64,000 bases of DNA from Methylicorpusculum sp. (GCF_030651835.1 NZ_JAUSBX010000128.1:1-64000); one strand, 5' to 3'. Positions 1 to 8,590 are shown, numbered from the stretch's first letter. The notes: generated by a model from the letters alone, not told the origin. Translations and numbers: made by a program.

Positions 1-117
1 CGGACTTTTTTTGAACATCTTCGCGCTTTAATGCAGTATCTTCCATTCGATGACTGGGATCATTTGATGCGGTTTATGCTGAAAGGACTCAACGGCACAA
101 TTCCTGACTCCGGGTAG
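1..117 (+). CDS. C-terminal end of an unidentified protein (5' cut by window)
   Basis: An open frame runs from the first base to a TAG at 115-117 and gives 38 residues ending in DSG, with an aromatic, acidic stretch (PFDDWDHLMRFMLKGL). I do not recognise the family. It faces the leftward hoxU across a 440-bp gap, so it is convergent with the hox pair. It could be the tail of a regulator, an enzyme or a transposase. The coding call rests only on the open frame reaching the window edge. Confidence 0.35.
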   Translation, partial: RTFFEHLRALMQYLPFDDWDHLMRFMLKGLNGTIPDSG

Positions 118-271
118 GGTTTTAAAATGAGAATTGCTGCTATAAACCAGTCATTCGGAAAACTGATTTTTTGTATTTTTCATAGACCGCTAATGGCCGT
201 TTCCTACCTTGGCAAATTATAAATATCGGTCCGCTTTGTATAATTCAGAAGCATAAAGTTTGATGATCGCA

Positions 272-307
272 TTAAATTAAACTGTGATGTGTAACAGTTT
301 AATTTAA
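272..307. repeat. Perfect 14-bp AT-rich inverted repeat
   Basis: Arms TTAAATTAAACTGT (272-285) and ACAGTTTAATTTAA (294-307) are exact reverse complements around an 8-bp spacer. No T-run follows on either strand, so it is not a typical intrinsic terminator. It could be an operator for a dimeric regulator or part of a small mobile palindrome. It lies in the 118-557 gap, which otherwise holds the FNR-type box, a doubtful short frame and a weak hairpin. Confidence 0.6.
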
Positions 308-374
308 AAATGTTTTCCACTTAAACAATGGCTTGAGTCTTTTTGTCGCAAAATGTTATGCCTATTGGTGACCC

Positions 375-388
375 TTGATCGACATCAA
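375..388 (+). promoter_or_regulatory. FNR/ANR-type binding site
   Basis: The sequence TTGAT-CGAC-ATCAA matches the FNR/ANR consensus TTGAT-N4-ATCAA at all ten defined positions. Its centre is at about 381.5. The nearest confident genes are the 3' ends of hoxU (minus) and of the left-edge frame (plus), so the target is unclear. A rightward class II promoter would start near 423, just ahead of a short non-coding or leader stretch. The match is seen directly; control by oxygen is inferred. Confidence 0.5.
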
Positions 389-413
389 GTCCGTGGTTAC
401 GGCAGGGGGTTCC

Positions 414-518
414 ATGAAGAAGGATTACATTGATCTAAACGTAATCTGCCATCCATGGCTTCTGATCTACGCCAATTCGTGTTGGGGTTACGTGAAAAGG
501 GTTAGTAAAAACTCATAA
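414..518 (+). CDS. Possible 34-residue small protein
   Basis: An ATG at 414 follows a G-rich stretch (AGGGGG, about 4 bases upstream) and opens a 34-codon frame ending TAA at 516-518. The peptide begins MKKDYIDLNV and contains three Trp/Tyr-rich patches but no clear membrane segment. It sits just downstream of the FNR-type box. No homologue comes to mind, and a frame this short can arise by chance, so this is a weak call. Confidence 0.18.
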   Translation: MKKDYIDLNVICHPWLLIYANSCWGYVKRVSKNS

Positions 519-561
519 AATAACTTCGGCTTCACTTACAGGACCGATAAGTCCAAGTTAT
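505..561 (-). terminator. Possible terminator of the hoxF-hoxU transcript
   Basis: Read leftwards, ATAACTT (complement of 555-561) pairs with AAGTTAT (complement of 520-526), with a nested GGAC/GTCC stem at 541-554, followed by a T-rich run (complement of 505-519). The structure overlaps the hoxU stop codon. The stem is AT-rich and the T-run is interrupted, so termination may be weak. Confidence 0.3.
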
Positions 562-1277
562 CCTGTTGAATCGGTTTCCCTTTTTTTGCAGGCAATTGTG
601 CTGATGGGATGCTGGTCGTAAATGCGCCCGCCGATCGGTGTCTTATAACCGGTTCTCTTGACCAGAATCGCTCCGGTAGGACATACCTGTACTGCACTAT
701 CTTCAACACTGATGTTGCTGTCTTTAAGTTGTCCCGTTGGTGAATTTATTATCAGGCGTTTGTGGATGCCGCGCCCGGCGATACCGAACACGTCTTTACC
801 ATCGCTCTCGCGGCTGGCACGAACACACAAGTTGCAGAAAATGCAGCGGTTATGGTCAATCAATATATCGGGATGCGAAGCATCCACTTTTCTATGTGCA
901 TAAAAATGCGGGAAGTGGCTGTCCAGCATATTCAGATGGTAGCCCACGGCTTGCAACTCGCAATTACCCGATTTTTCACAGGTCGGGCAAAAATGATTGC
1001 CTTCCACGAACAGCATTTGGGTGATGCGCAGACGGGCTTCTTGCAATTCTTCACTGTTGTTGACGACTTTCTGGCCTTCAGCAGCTGGAAAAGTACACGC
1101 TGAACAGGTACGGCCGTTGACTTTTACCGTGCATAATTTGCAGCTGCCGTGTGGCGTGTAGCCGGGTCTATGACACAGATGGGGGATGTAGACGCCTGCT
1201 GTACGGGCGGCTTCTATGATGGTTTGGCCATCGGTGAAGGGGATGGTTTGATCATCGATGGTAAGCGTTCCGCTCAT
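558..1277 (-). CDS. hoxU: NAD-reducing hydrogenase diaphorase subunit HoxU (NuoG N-terminal-like ferredoxin)
   Basis: This is an iron-sulfur electron-transfer subunit of the NADH-oxidising half of bidirectional NiFe hydrogenases, homologous to the N-terminus of NuoG. Cysteines C35, C46, C49 and C58/C61 fit a [2Fe-2S] site; H95/C97/C100/C106 fit the NuoG-type His/Cys cluster; C145/C148/C151 with C199-P fit a [4Fe-4S] site. The length of 239 residues is typical. The start at 1277 is chosen because GGAGAA lies 7 bases upstream; an in-frame ATG at 1310 would overlap hoxF by about 30 bp. It begins 1 bp after the hoxF stop, so the two are translated together. No hoxY or hoxH follows. Confidence 0.85.
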   Translation of the reverse strand: MSGTLTIDDQTIPFTDGQTIIEAARTAGVYIPHLCHRPGYTPHGSCKLCTVKVNGRTCSACTFPAAEGQKVVNNSEELQEARLRITQMLFVEGNHFCPTCEKSGNCELQAVGYHLNMLDSHFPHFYAHRKVDASHPDILIDHNRCIFCNLCVRASRESDGKDVFGIAGRGIHKRLIINSPTGQLKDSNISVEDSAVQVCPTGAILVKRTGYKTPIGGRIYDQHPISTIACKKRETDSTG

Positions 1278-1278
1278 G

Positions 1279-3081
1279 TCAATTCTCCACTTGCTGCGAT
1301 AAGTGCGCACCTGAATCGTCGCGCTGCGTTAACTGGCGGGCTATAGCTAACGTAGCATCAAGGTTAAAACCGGGTGAAAAACCGGATCGTTTTAACTGCT
1401 CCAGATACAACTCGGGATAGCTCGCCAGCGTTGTTAAAATTGGATTCGCGGCGGTTTCTCCCAAGCCACAATGGCTGAAGTTTTTAACGACCATACATAT
1501 TTCGCTCAGTTTTTCCATATCAACAGCGGAACCATGACCGTCTATGATCTTGTTTAACTGATTTTTCAGCAATGAGGTACCGACTCGGCAGGGAGCGCAA
1601 AAGCCGCAGCTTTCATGGGCAAAAAAATCGGTAAAGTTCTGCACGACGTCAAAAATGTTTCGGGTGTGGTTAAACACCATGAACGAGCCGGCAGAGGATA
1701 AATCTTCAAATGCAAGTGTGCGTTCCAGTTCCCGGTTGGAAATAAAAGTACCTGACGGGCCGCCAATTTGTACCCCCATGACTTCTTCGGCGCCACAGTC
1801 CGACAATATCTCACTGATGCGGGTACCAAACGGGTATTCGTAAATACCCGGCCGGGCACAGTCGCCACTGATGCTGAGTAATTTGCTGCCAGTCGATTGC
1901 GGCGTCCCGACATCGGCAAACCATTGTCCGCCTTTTATTGCAATGTGCGTGGTGGCGAAAAAGGTTTCAACATTGTCGACTACCGTCGGTTTGCGCAGAT
2001 AACCGCAGATAACCGAATTAGGTGGCTTAGTGCGCGGAATGCCGGGCTTTCCTTCCAGAGATTCGATTTGTGCCGATGCTTCACCACAAATGTAAGCGCC
2101 TGCACCCATGCGTATTTCGATGTCGAAATCAAAGCCCGCTTGCCCAAGAATAGTGGTGCCGAGTAAACCCTGGTCGCGGCGGTTTTGTAATACGTTCTGG
2201 AGTTTTTCGTAAAGGAATAAATATTCGGCGCGCAGATAAACTAAACCCTGAGTGGAGCCGATGATCGCCGCACATAGCGTCATGCCTTCGAATACCTGAT
2301 CTGCATACAGGTTGAGTAACATTCGGTCTTTGTAAGTACCCGGCTCACCTTCATCGGCGTTACAAATCACATAGCGGGGTGTAGCGGCTTGGATAGCGCA
2401 GGTGCGCCATTTCAATGCCGTCTTGAATCCGGCGCCACCCCGGCCACGAAGATTGGATAAGTCAACTTCCGCCAAAGTTTCAGTCAAGCCTCGATTAAAA
2501 GTCGCTTTTATGGCATCACCATTGCTAAAGGGCTGAGTCAACAGCAGCCCGGGCTTGTAGATGGTTTCTTCGACTTGGAATAGTTCTGCAGGCCAATCGT
2601 CTAAAGGTATTTCCTGTTCAATCAAGGCGGCAATGGTGTCGATTTTGGGTCTATCCAGTCTAGGTAGAGGATAGCCGTTGACCAGGCCTGCCGGTCCCTG
2701 ATCACACATGCCGGTGCAGGACGTATTGTTAAGGCTGACCAGTTCGTCCTTTCGGACTTCGCCCACTCTGACTTTTAAGATTTCGGCCGCATAGGCCAGC
2801 AGGCTTTCTTTATTCTGCATGCGATCGGTAATCGAGTCGCTGAACAAAAGATCGTAACGGCCTTGTGGTGTGGCATGCAGAAAACTGTAGAATTCAACCA
2901 CCGCAATGATCTGGGTGCGTGGAATGTTGAGTTTGTCAGACAGGAAATCAATGGCCGTTGCCGGAATATGCCGGTATTGGGCTTGTACTGCTCTTAATAT
3001 TTTTAACAGCCTGACCGGTTGGTAGTCTGCTTCCGCCAGGACTGTTTCTAAAAAAGTTTTCATCGTATCGTTACCGGTCAT
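1279..3081 (-). CDS. hoxF: NAD-reducing hydrogenase diaphorase subunit HoxF (NuoE-NuoF fusion)
   Basis: This is the flavin subunit that exchanges electrons between NAD(H) and the iron-sulfur chain. Residues 1-160 are NuoE-like, but only C122 and C126 of the usual four cluster cysteines are visible; where the first pair is expected the chain reads LLFSDSITDRM. Residues 170-600 are NuoF-like: GRGGAGF (213-219), ADEGEPG (242-248), GEASAQIESLEG (333-344) and the [4Fe-4S] ligands C492/C495/C498/C538. The 600-residue length fits HoxF better than separate formate-dehydrogenase FdsG/FdsB. M7 (3063) is an alternative start; neither start has a strong ribosome site. It is first in a two-gene unit with hoxU. 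Confidence 0.85.
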   Translation of the reverse strand: MTGNDTMKTFLETVLAEADYQPVRLLKILRAVQAQYRHIPATAIDFLSDKLNIPRTQIIAVVEFYSFLHATPQGRYDLLFSDSITDRMQNKESLLAYAAEILKVRVGEVRKDELVSLNNTSCTGMCDQGPAGLVNGYPLPRLDRPKIDTIAALIEQEIPLDDWPAELFQVEETIYKPGLLLTQPFSNGDAIKATFNRGLTETLAEVDLSNLRGRGGAGFKTALKWRTCAIQAATPRYVICNADEGEPGTYKDRMLLNLYADQVFEGMTLCAAIIGSTQGLVYLRAEYLFLYEKLQNVLQNRRDQGLLGTTILGQAGFDFDIEIRMGAGAYICGEASAQIESLEGKPGIPRTKPPNSVICGYLRKPTVVDNVETFFATTHIAIKGGQWFADVGTPQSTGSKLLSISGDCARPGIYEYPFGTRISEILSDCGAEEVMGVQIGGPSGTFISNRELERTLAFEDLSSAGSFMVFNHTRNIFDVVQNFTDFFAHESCGFCAPCRVGTSLLKNQLNKIIDGHGSAVDMEKLSEICMVVKNFSHCGLGETAANPILTTLASYPELYLEQLKRSGFSPGFNLDATLAIARQLTQRDDSGAHLSQQVEN

Positions 3082-3432
3082 TTAAGTTGCTTGGTATGTT
3101 ATGTTTCACTCAAAAAACCTGTTTTCAGGCCGTTCCTGGAATTTAACGGCAGGGATTAATCTGCCCTGTAAAAGCCATCTCCCAAAAAGCAGTTGTACCA
3201 GAATGGTTAAGCCCTATTTTTAGCCAAAAAACCTATAGATGCCGTTCATTGTATTGTTTAACGATGCTCCTTACTGATTGGCGGTTCGTCAGATTGAATC
3301 GCGTAAATCAATTTTTTATGATGAGTTAATACTAAACAAAATACAGCCGGGTGCCCAGCTAAAAATCACTTCTTAATCGTGTTTTTCAGGTTTTGCATCA
3401 ACCAATACGGATTCAGGCGTTCAATTGGGACG
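3082..3432. other. 350-bp gap upstream of hoxF
   Basis: No gene is visible. The gap lies between the hoxF start and the end of the upstream GGDEF-EAL gene, both leftward, so it must hold any dedicated hoxFU promoter. I see a short inverted repeat CAGGG-N9-CCCTG (3150-3168) but no convincing -35/-10 pair and no FNR-type box. Confidence 0.4.
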
Positions 3433-6066
3433 TCAGGTTGCCACAACATCGACAAATTCTTGTATGGGCACAGGCTTGCTGAACAGATAGCCCTGATAGG
3501 TATGGCAGCCATGCTGCTGTAGGAAGGCAAGTTGCGCTTCCGTTTCCACTCCCTCGGCAATGACTTCTATCCCCAAATTCCCGGCCATGCCGATAATGGT
3601 TTGCACTATGATCGCGTCAGTGGATTTCAACCCGATGTTGTGCACGAAGGACCGGTCGATTTTCAACTGGTCCAGGGGCAATTGGGTCAGGTAGGAAAAG
3701 GATGAATAGCCGGTGCCAAAGTCATCCAATGAGAACCGCACGCCGATTTCCCTGAGTGCATTCATCTTCTTAATAGTGTCATTGATGTTGTCGAGTACCA
3801 GGCTTTCCGTGAGTTCAAGCTTGAGAAGTTCCGGATTGATCCCGGTGTTGTTCAGTGCCTGCTTCATCCGGGCGACAAAATCCGGTTGTCTGAACTGCCG
3901 GGCACTGACATTGACGGCAAGCCGCAAATTCCGGGTATACGAATTTTCCTTCCAAAGAATTAATTGAGCGCAGGCAGATTCCATGACCCACTGACCTATG
4001 GAGAGAATGAGGTTGGTTTTTTCAGCCAACGGGATAAATTTTAAAGGGGAGATCAGGCCCTGCTGAGGATGGTCCCAACGCAGCAATACTTCAGCGCCGA
4101 TTATGTGTCGGTCAAGATAGACCTGAGGTTGGAAATAAAGCTTGAATTGATTGTTTTTAAGTGCACAGCGCAAGTCTTTCTCCATGTCTGCCTGCGCGGT
4201 TACCGCAGCTTGCATGCCGGGATTGAAGAAACGCACTGTATTTCTTCCCTCCGTTTTGGCCTGATACATGGCAAGGTCGGCATGTCTAAGCAGTTCCTCT
4301 GCCTGCTTTTGATCCCGGTACAAGCGAATGCCGATGCTGGCTGTACAATGAAAGTCAAAGTCGTCAATGAGGTAGGGCCTGGCTAGATTGTTCCGCACTT
4401 TTTCACCCAATTGTTTGGCTAACACAGCAGCAACCTCGGGTTCTGAGCTCAGATTGTCCAGGAAAACCACGAATTCGTCACCGCCAAGCCTGCCGACAAT
4501 GTCATTTTCACGAACGTCTGCACGCAGCCGTCTGGCCACTTCGATAAGTAACTGGTCGCCGGCATCGTGGCCGCGTGTGTCGTTGAGCGTTTTGAAATTA
4601 TCCAGATCTAAAAACAGAATCGCGCCATATAACCTATTTTGCGCCGCAACGTTCAGTATCTGGTCAAGCCGGTCTTGCAGCAACCGGCGGTTGGGTAAAT
4701 GAGTTAGTGGGTCGTAATAGGCCAGGCGGTGGATTTCAGCTATTGCATCCTTGTTCTGAGTGATGTCGGCGTATGTGCCGACATAATGGGTAATGTTACC
4801 GTCGGGCGCCGTGACGGCTGCAATGTCCAGCCATTCGGCAACAATGATCCCATTCTTACGGCGGTTCCATACTTCACCTTGCCAGCAGCCTGACTTAATA
4901 AGCGTGGCCCACATCGCTTGAAAAAATAACGTATCGTGGCGCCCTGAACTGAATAAGTGTGGAGTTTGCCCGAGAGTTTCTCCGACACTGAAGCCGGTCA
5001 GTCTGGCAAATGCCTGATTGACTTTCAGGATGACAGCGTTGGCGTCGGTGACGATCATCGCCGACTGGGATTCAAAAGCGATGGCACTGATGCGGAGCAT
5101 TTCTTCCGCTTTTTTCCGAGCGGTGATGTCCCTGACAATGCCGATTCCGCCCGCGATCTTTCCTGTGCTATCAAGGAAGGGCGCGCAGGTCATGTCTATC
5201 GCTATGCCGGAGTCAGTTAATGAGGCGTAATTTTGCCCTTCATAAAAGACTAATTCGCCCTCAAGAGCTTTTTTTGCGGCAGGAAGGATAGATTGATCGT
5301 TGAAAGTATTCATGCCGAAACCGGCTATGCCGTCAACTGAATTGCCCTGAATATCGGCAAAGTGTTCATTACAGTAAGTAATGATGCAGTTTGTATCGTA
5401 ATGAAAAATGCCGATTGGAGAATGTTTCAGCAGCAAGCGTAAGCGTTCCTCGCTAGTCCTGACGACTTCCTCTCTGGCGGCAGCTTCGAGACGTAACATA
5501 ATATTCTCGGTAATGCTCCGGTTAATATGGCGCAAGCTGACGATCATAAAGCCGAGATATAAAAATCCTGCCATTCCCATTCCAACAGACAACGTGTCAC
5601 TTTTGATGAGCAGGCATATCACGATGGGCAAAAGAGAGGTCACAGCAAAGACCACCGCACTTATCAGATCAGCCGAAAATGAAATTACGCCTCCGGCTGT
5701 CAGCCCGGCCATCATAAAGATCAGGAACATCTGATGCTGAGGTTCATTGCCGGGGAACATCAAAAAACCTGCCGACCCCCAGACTATGCCCACTGCCAGG
5801 ACGCCATAGCGAAATTTCGTCAGCCAGGACTGTATCGCTGTTTCACTTTCAATGGAGGCGTGTCGAAAAGCATAGACAAGCGCCGCACGAAACAGCGCGA
5901 CCAACATAACGAGACCAAACCAGCCAAGAACAATTGAGGTTGCAATCACTTCTCGCTGAATAAAAGCAAGAATCGCTGCTAGCAATGTACTGGTAACCAG
6001 TGACGCAATGCTCGCAGAAAAAAGTTGCTGCAATTGAGCCGATTGAACTGATGCCTTGAAATTCAA
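3433..6066 (-). CDS. Membrane-anchored PAS-PAS-GGDEF-EAL c-di-GMP turnover protein
   Basis: This 877-residue inner-membrane sensor is predicted to make and/or break cyclic di-GMP. About six hydrophobic segments fill residues 15-180 with no recognisable ligand domain. Two PAS domains with PAC tails follow (about 205-320 and 325-440). The cyclase motif GGDEF is intact (528-532) with an RxxD inhibitory site (519-522) five residues ahead. The EAL domain (about 640-870) keeps E659 in EVL, VNVS, ELTES, DDFGTGYSS, AEGVE and QGYLFSKP, so both halves look active. The start is TTG at 6066, supported by AAGGA six bases upstream; no ATG fits as well. It is transcribed towards hoxF but separated by 350 bp. 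Confidence 0.88.
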   Translation of the reverse strand: MNFKASVQSAQLQQLFSASIASLVTSTLLAAILAFIQREVIATSIVLGWFGLVMLVALFRAALVYAFRHASIESETAIQSWLTKFRYGVLAVGIVWGSAGFLMFPGNEPQHQMFLIFMMAGLTAGGVISFSADLISAVVFAVTSLLPIVICLLIKSDTLSVGMGMAGFLYLGFMIVSLRHINRSITENIMLRLEAAAREEVVRTSEERLRLLLKHSPIGIFHYDTNCIITYCNEHFADIQGNSVDGIAGFGMNTFNDQSILPAAKKALEGELVFYEGQNYASLTDSGIAIDMTCAPFLDSTGKIAGGIGIVRDITARKKAEEMLRISAIAFESQSAMIVTDANAVILKVNQAFARLTGFSVGETLGQTPHLFSSGRHDTLFFQAMWATLIKSGCWQGEVWNRRKNGIIVAEWLDIAAVTAPDGNITHYVGTYADITQNKDAIAEIHRLAYYDPLTHLPNRRLLQDRLDQILNVAAQNRLYGAILFLDLDNFKTLNDTRGHDAGDQLLIEVARRLRADVRENDIVGRLGGDEFVVFLDNLSSEPEVAAVLAKQLGEKVRNNLARPYLIDDFDFHCTASIGIRLYRDQKQAEELLRHADLAMYQAKTEGRNTVRFFNPGMQAAVTAQADMEKDLRCALKNNQFKLYFQPQVYLDRHIIGAEVLLRWDHPQQGLISPLKFIPLAEKTNLILSIGQWVMESACAQLILWKENSYTRNLRLAVNVSARQFRQPDFVARMKQALNNTGINPELLKLELTESLVLDNINDTIKKMNALREIGVRFSLDDFGTGYSSFSYLTQLPLDQLKIDRSFVHNIGLKSTDAIIVQTIIGMAGNLGIEVIAEGVETEAQLAFLQQHGCHTYQGYLFSKPVPIQEFVDVVAT

Positions 6067-6150
6067 CTTATTCCTTTAGTATGAGTGAGCCAAGTAGTAG
6101 AGTAATTTATCCCTAGGCAGCCAGGCTTTCGGCTATTGACACACTTAAAG

Positions 6151-7608
6151 TCAGGCTTTTTCATCCAGCAACGAATCTGACGTCAAACGATTAGGGAGGG
6201 ATTCCACAACGCCTTCGCTGGCCTCAATATGGCCGGTCTTTAAGCCTGCTTGCTCTAATTGTTGTTTTAAATAGTCCAGATGGTTTTGGATCAATGCGGT
6301 TGTTTGCGGTTTTTCTGCAAAAAAATGAGTGTTGACGGTATTGTCAAAATAGGCAATTTTGCAGCGAATTGGACCGATATTGGGTGGAGAAAGTGTCACC
6401 GTGACCGACCAGGTTTGATTGTGTTCTTCCTGTTTGGCGTGCTGGTCTTTGTTGATTTCGATTTTTACACTGTCTGCGTGGTTTTGATTTAAAAATGGAA
6501 TTTCAATCAGCCATTGTTGTTTGGGCGAGTCCTCTTTGGGAACTGAGGCCAATTGATCAAGAATTATTCTGGCCAGACTGTTTTCGCTTTTTTGTAACAG
6601 GTTTTTAAGTTGTTCCAGCGCAGAGGATGATTGGATTTGTTCACTTTCACCCGCCGTTTCCATTTTTAGCGTCTGAATCAGTTTAAGTAAATGGGCTTTT
6701 AAATCATCTTTAAACAGGACGTTTTCAGCTTCAAGGCCGGCAGGTGCCGGTTGCTTGGGGTCAGAGGGAGTAATTAGGCTTGCAATTTTTGCTTCAAGAA
6801 ATAAACCGGATTCAGAGAGTATGTTTTTAAGCAGGCTGCCTTGCATCAAATCTTTATGTTCGGGGAGATTGCGTAAAATATCACTGACCAGTTGTTTCAA
6901 TGGCATGGAAGCCGTTTCACTGGTCTGCAAACGGACATTGTCTTTAACCAGTTGATTGACCAGGGCTGTCGGTGAATCATTTTTCGGCAAAAAGCGTTTA
7001 ACAAAATCGGCAATCCCGCTTTCGACACTGATTATTTTAAACGTCTGATGCTTGTTTGATGAAGCCGCTTCCAGTGTAATCAGTTGCCCGGGTTTTACCC
7101 GAGGGTCTTCGGCATTGTAAGCGATTTCCATCGTGGCTGATTTGCTTCCCGCCGGTTTGGATAAGAGCTCCAGTTGGATAGACTGATCTTTAATGCCGAT
7201 AACGCGGGCCATAAGCGGCATAGGAGAGTCGGGCGTCTTATTGCCGGAAGCCGAAGCAAAAACAGATGACGGATCGGATGGGTTCGTCGTTTTGGCGCCG
7301 GGCAATTGGGTAAAATTGAGTATGGACTCGGTAAGCTTGGGTTCCACCAGCTTCAGTACCAGTGTAGGGGACAGTTGTAGAACTTCCAGTTTGAGCATCT
7401 GGCCGGATTGCAGTGGCGCGGTCAGGTTACTTCTAACGTCCAGGGTTTGTTTGGCAATTTCCAGCGTGATCTTGTTGAGATCGCTGGATATTTGTCCGAC
7501 TTTAACGTCTAGTTGCTGACCCACTTTAAGTTGCAGTGAATTTTCATTTTGGCTGGAGATTGATCGGGTGTTGAGTGCATTGATAAGCGGTTGAATATCC
7601 AATGCCAT
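6151..7608 (-). CDS. FliK-like protein (flagellar hook-length control C-terminal domain)
   Basis: This 485-residue protein has a long hydrophilic N-terminal part rich in Gln, Ser, Lys and Leu and a C-terminal domain (about 365-470) with the FliK/Flg_hook pattern: a WLIEIPF strand, SVTVTLSPPNIGPI, and a final EQAGLKTGHIEAS strand. FliK measures hook length and switches export specificity. No other flagellar gene is near. The start lies 3 bp after the stop of the HDOD gene, so the two are co-transcribed, hinting at a motility or c-di-GMP link with the neighbouring GGDEF-EAL gene. Which hook or secretion apparatus it serves cannot be told. Confidence 0.7.
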   Translation of the reverse strand: MALDIQPLINALNTRSISSQNENSLQLKVGQQLDVKVGQISSDLNKITLEIAKQTLDVRSNLTAPLQSGQMLKLEVLQLSPTLVLKLVEPKLTESILNFTQLPGAKTTNPSDPSSVFASASGNKTPDSPMPLMARVIGIKDQSIQLELLSKPAGSKSATMEIAYNAEDPRVKPGQLITLEAASSNKHQTFKIISVESGIADFVKRFLPKNDSPTALVNQLVKDNVRLQTSETASMPLKQLVSDILRNLPEHKDLMQGSLLKNILSESGLFLEAKIASLITPSDPKQPAPAGLEAENVLFKDDLKAHLLKLIQTLKMETAGESEQIQSSSALEQLKNLLQKSENSLARIILDQLASVPKEDSPKQQWLIEIPFLNQNHADSVKIEINKDQHAKQEEHNQTWSVTVTLSPPNIGPIRCKIAYFDNTVNTHFFAEKPQTTALIQNHLDYLKQQLEQAGLKTGHIEASEGVVESLPNRLTSDSLLDEKA

Positions 7609-7611
7609 GGC

Positions 7612-8493
7612 CTATTTCAACATCTGCCGGATATGTTCAATTTCATCTTTGGCCATATCAAGAATTGAAAGACCGGCATCCGGATCCAGATGACCCTGGA
7701 CTAATTTTTTGAACGAAGGTAACTCGTCGATACGCGGCATTTTCTTGACGTCCACTTTGCCTATGTAACTGTGCAATTGCGCAATCATTACAATATCGCT
7801 GTAGTCAGCAGGCCCGTCATTGTGTTTGTACCAATTTTCAGCATGGATGATGACATCTTCAAAATCGGCCGGAAAATCCCATTTTCGAATGATTTGTAAG
7901 CCGATATCAACGCGCAAGTTTCTGACTGTCTCCACTAAGTCTTTTGGAGTATTAATGATTTCAGGATGTTTATCGGCATAGGTGAGAATGGGGACAACCC
8001 CAATATCGTGAATAAGTCCTGCGAGCATCGCTTTGTCAGGGTCAAAGCCGGGAATTTTGTGTGCGAAAACGGCGCTGATGGCGGCTACGTAACTGCTATG
8101 AGCCCATAAATCCGTCATTTTACGAGCTATCACTGGCGATTTTGCCAAAAAAACAGTTTTCATGGCAAATGAGGTAATAATATCTTGTGCTGCTTTTAAA
8201 CCTATCCGTGTCAAGGCTTCCGGGCAACTTTCAATTTTTCTTCGGCCCCGGTAGAGGGGGCTGTTGGCGATTCTGATCAGTCGGGCCGTGATAGAGGGAT
8301 CTATCTGAACAACACGGGCAATTTTGGCATTATTGGCTCTGTCATCATTGATAGCGCGCCGAATCTTAAAGGCCACATCAGGGATGGTAGGTAATTGCAA
8401 ATTATCCGATTGCATAAAATGGTAGCAATCGTGATAAAGGCGGTTTTTTGCCAGATTAGACGCTGTATTGATTATTTCAGCGGGTGCGCTCAT
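7612..8493 (-). CDS. HDOD domain signalling protein
   Basis: The 293-residue single-domain protein shows the HDOD pattern: LPTIPDVAFKIRRAINDD near the N-terminus, ITARLIRIANSPLYRG, and a degenerate HD region with GLIHDIGVVPIL. HDOD proteins are non-catalytic or poorly characterised regulators often linked to motility and c-di-GMP signalling. It is first in an operon with the fliK-like gene 3 bp downstream, divergent from prmB across 97 bp. No Shine-Dalgarno sequence is obvious before the ATG. Confidence 0.85.
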   Translation of the reverse strand: MSAPAEIINTASNLAKNRLYHDCYHFMQSDNLQLPTIPDVAFKIRRAINDDRANNAKIARVVQIDPSITARLIRIANSPLYRGRRKIESCPEALTRIGLKAAQDIITSFAMKTVFLAKSPVIARKMTDLWAHSSYVAAISAVFAHKIPGFDPDKAMLAGLIHDIGVVPILTYADKHPEIINTPKDLVETVRNLRVDIGLQIIRKWDFPADFEDVIIHAENWYKHNDGPADYSDIVMIAQLHSYIGKVDVKKMPRIDELPSFKKLVQGHLDPDAGLSILDMAKDEIEHIRQMLK

Positions 8494-8590
8494 AGGGATT
8501 GTTCGGGGGCTGGGTTTAATAATCAGGCACTTCGTCAGAGTTTAGTTTAAAATCTTCGATTTAGTCGATACAGTTCTCATTTTTTTATTC

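Noticed and set aside
239-244. TATAAT in the left gap as a promoter
   Set aside because: The nearest TTGGCA lies 24 bp upstream, too far for a normal promoter, and no clear gene follows.
3366-3560. Open frame of 64 codons on the minus strand overlapping the GGDEF-EAL 3' end
   Set aside because: It overlaps the well-conserved EAL coding region in another frame and has no recognisable domain.
7193-7519. Plus-strand frame of 108 codons inside the fliK-like gene
   Set aside because: It is antisense to a coherent long gene and shows no domain; typical shadow frame.
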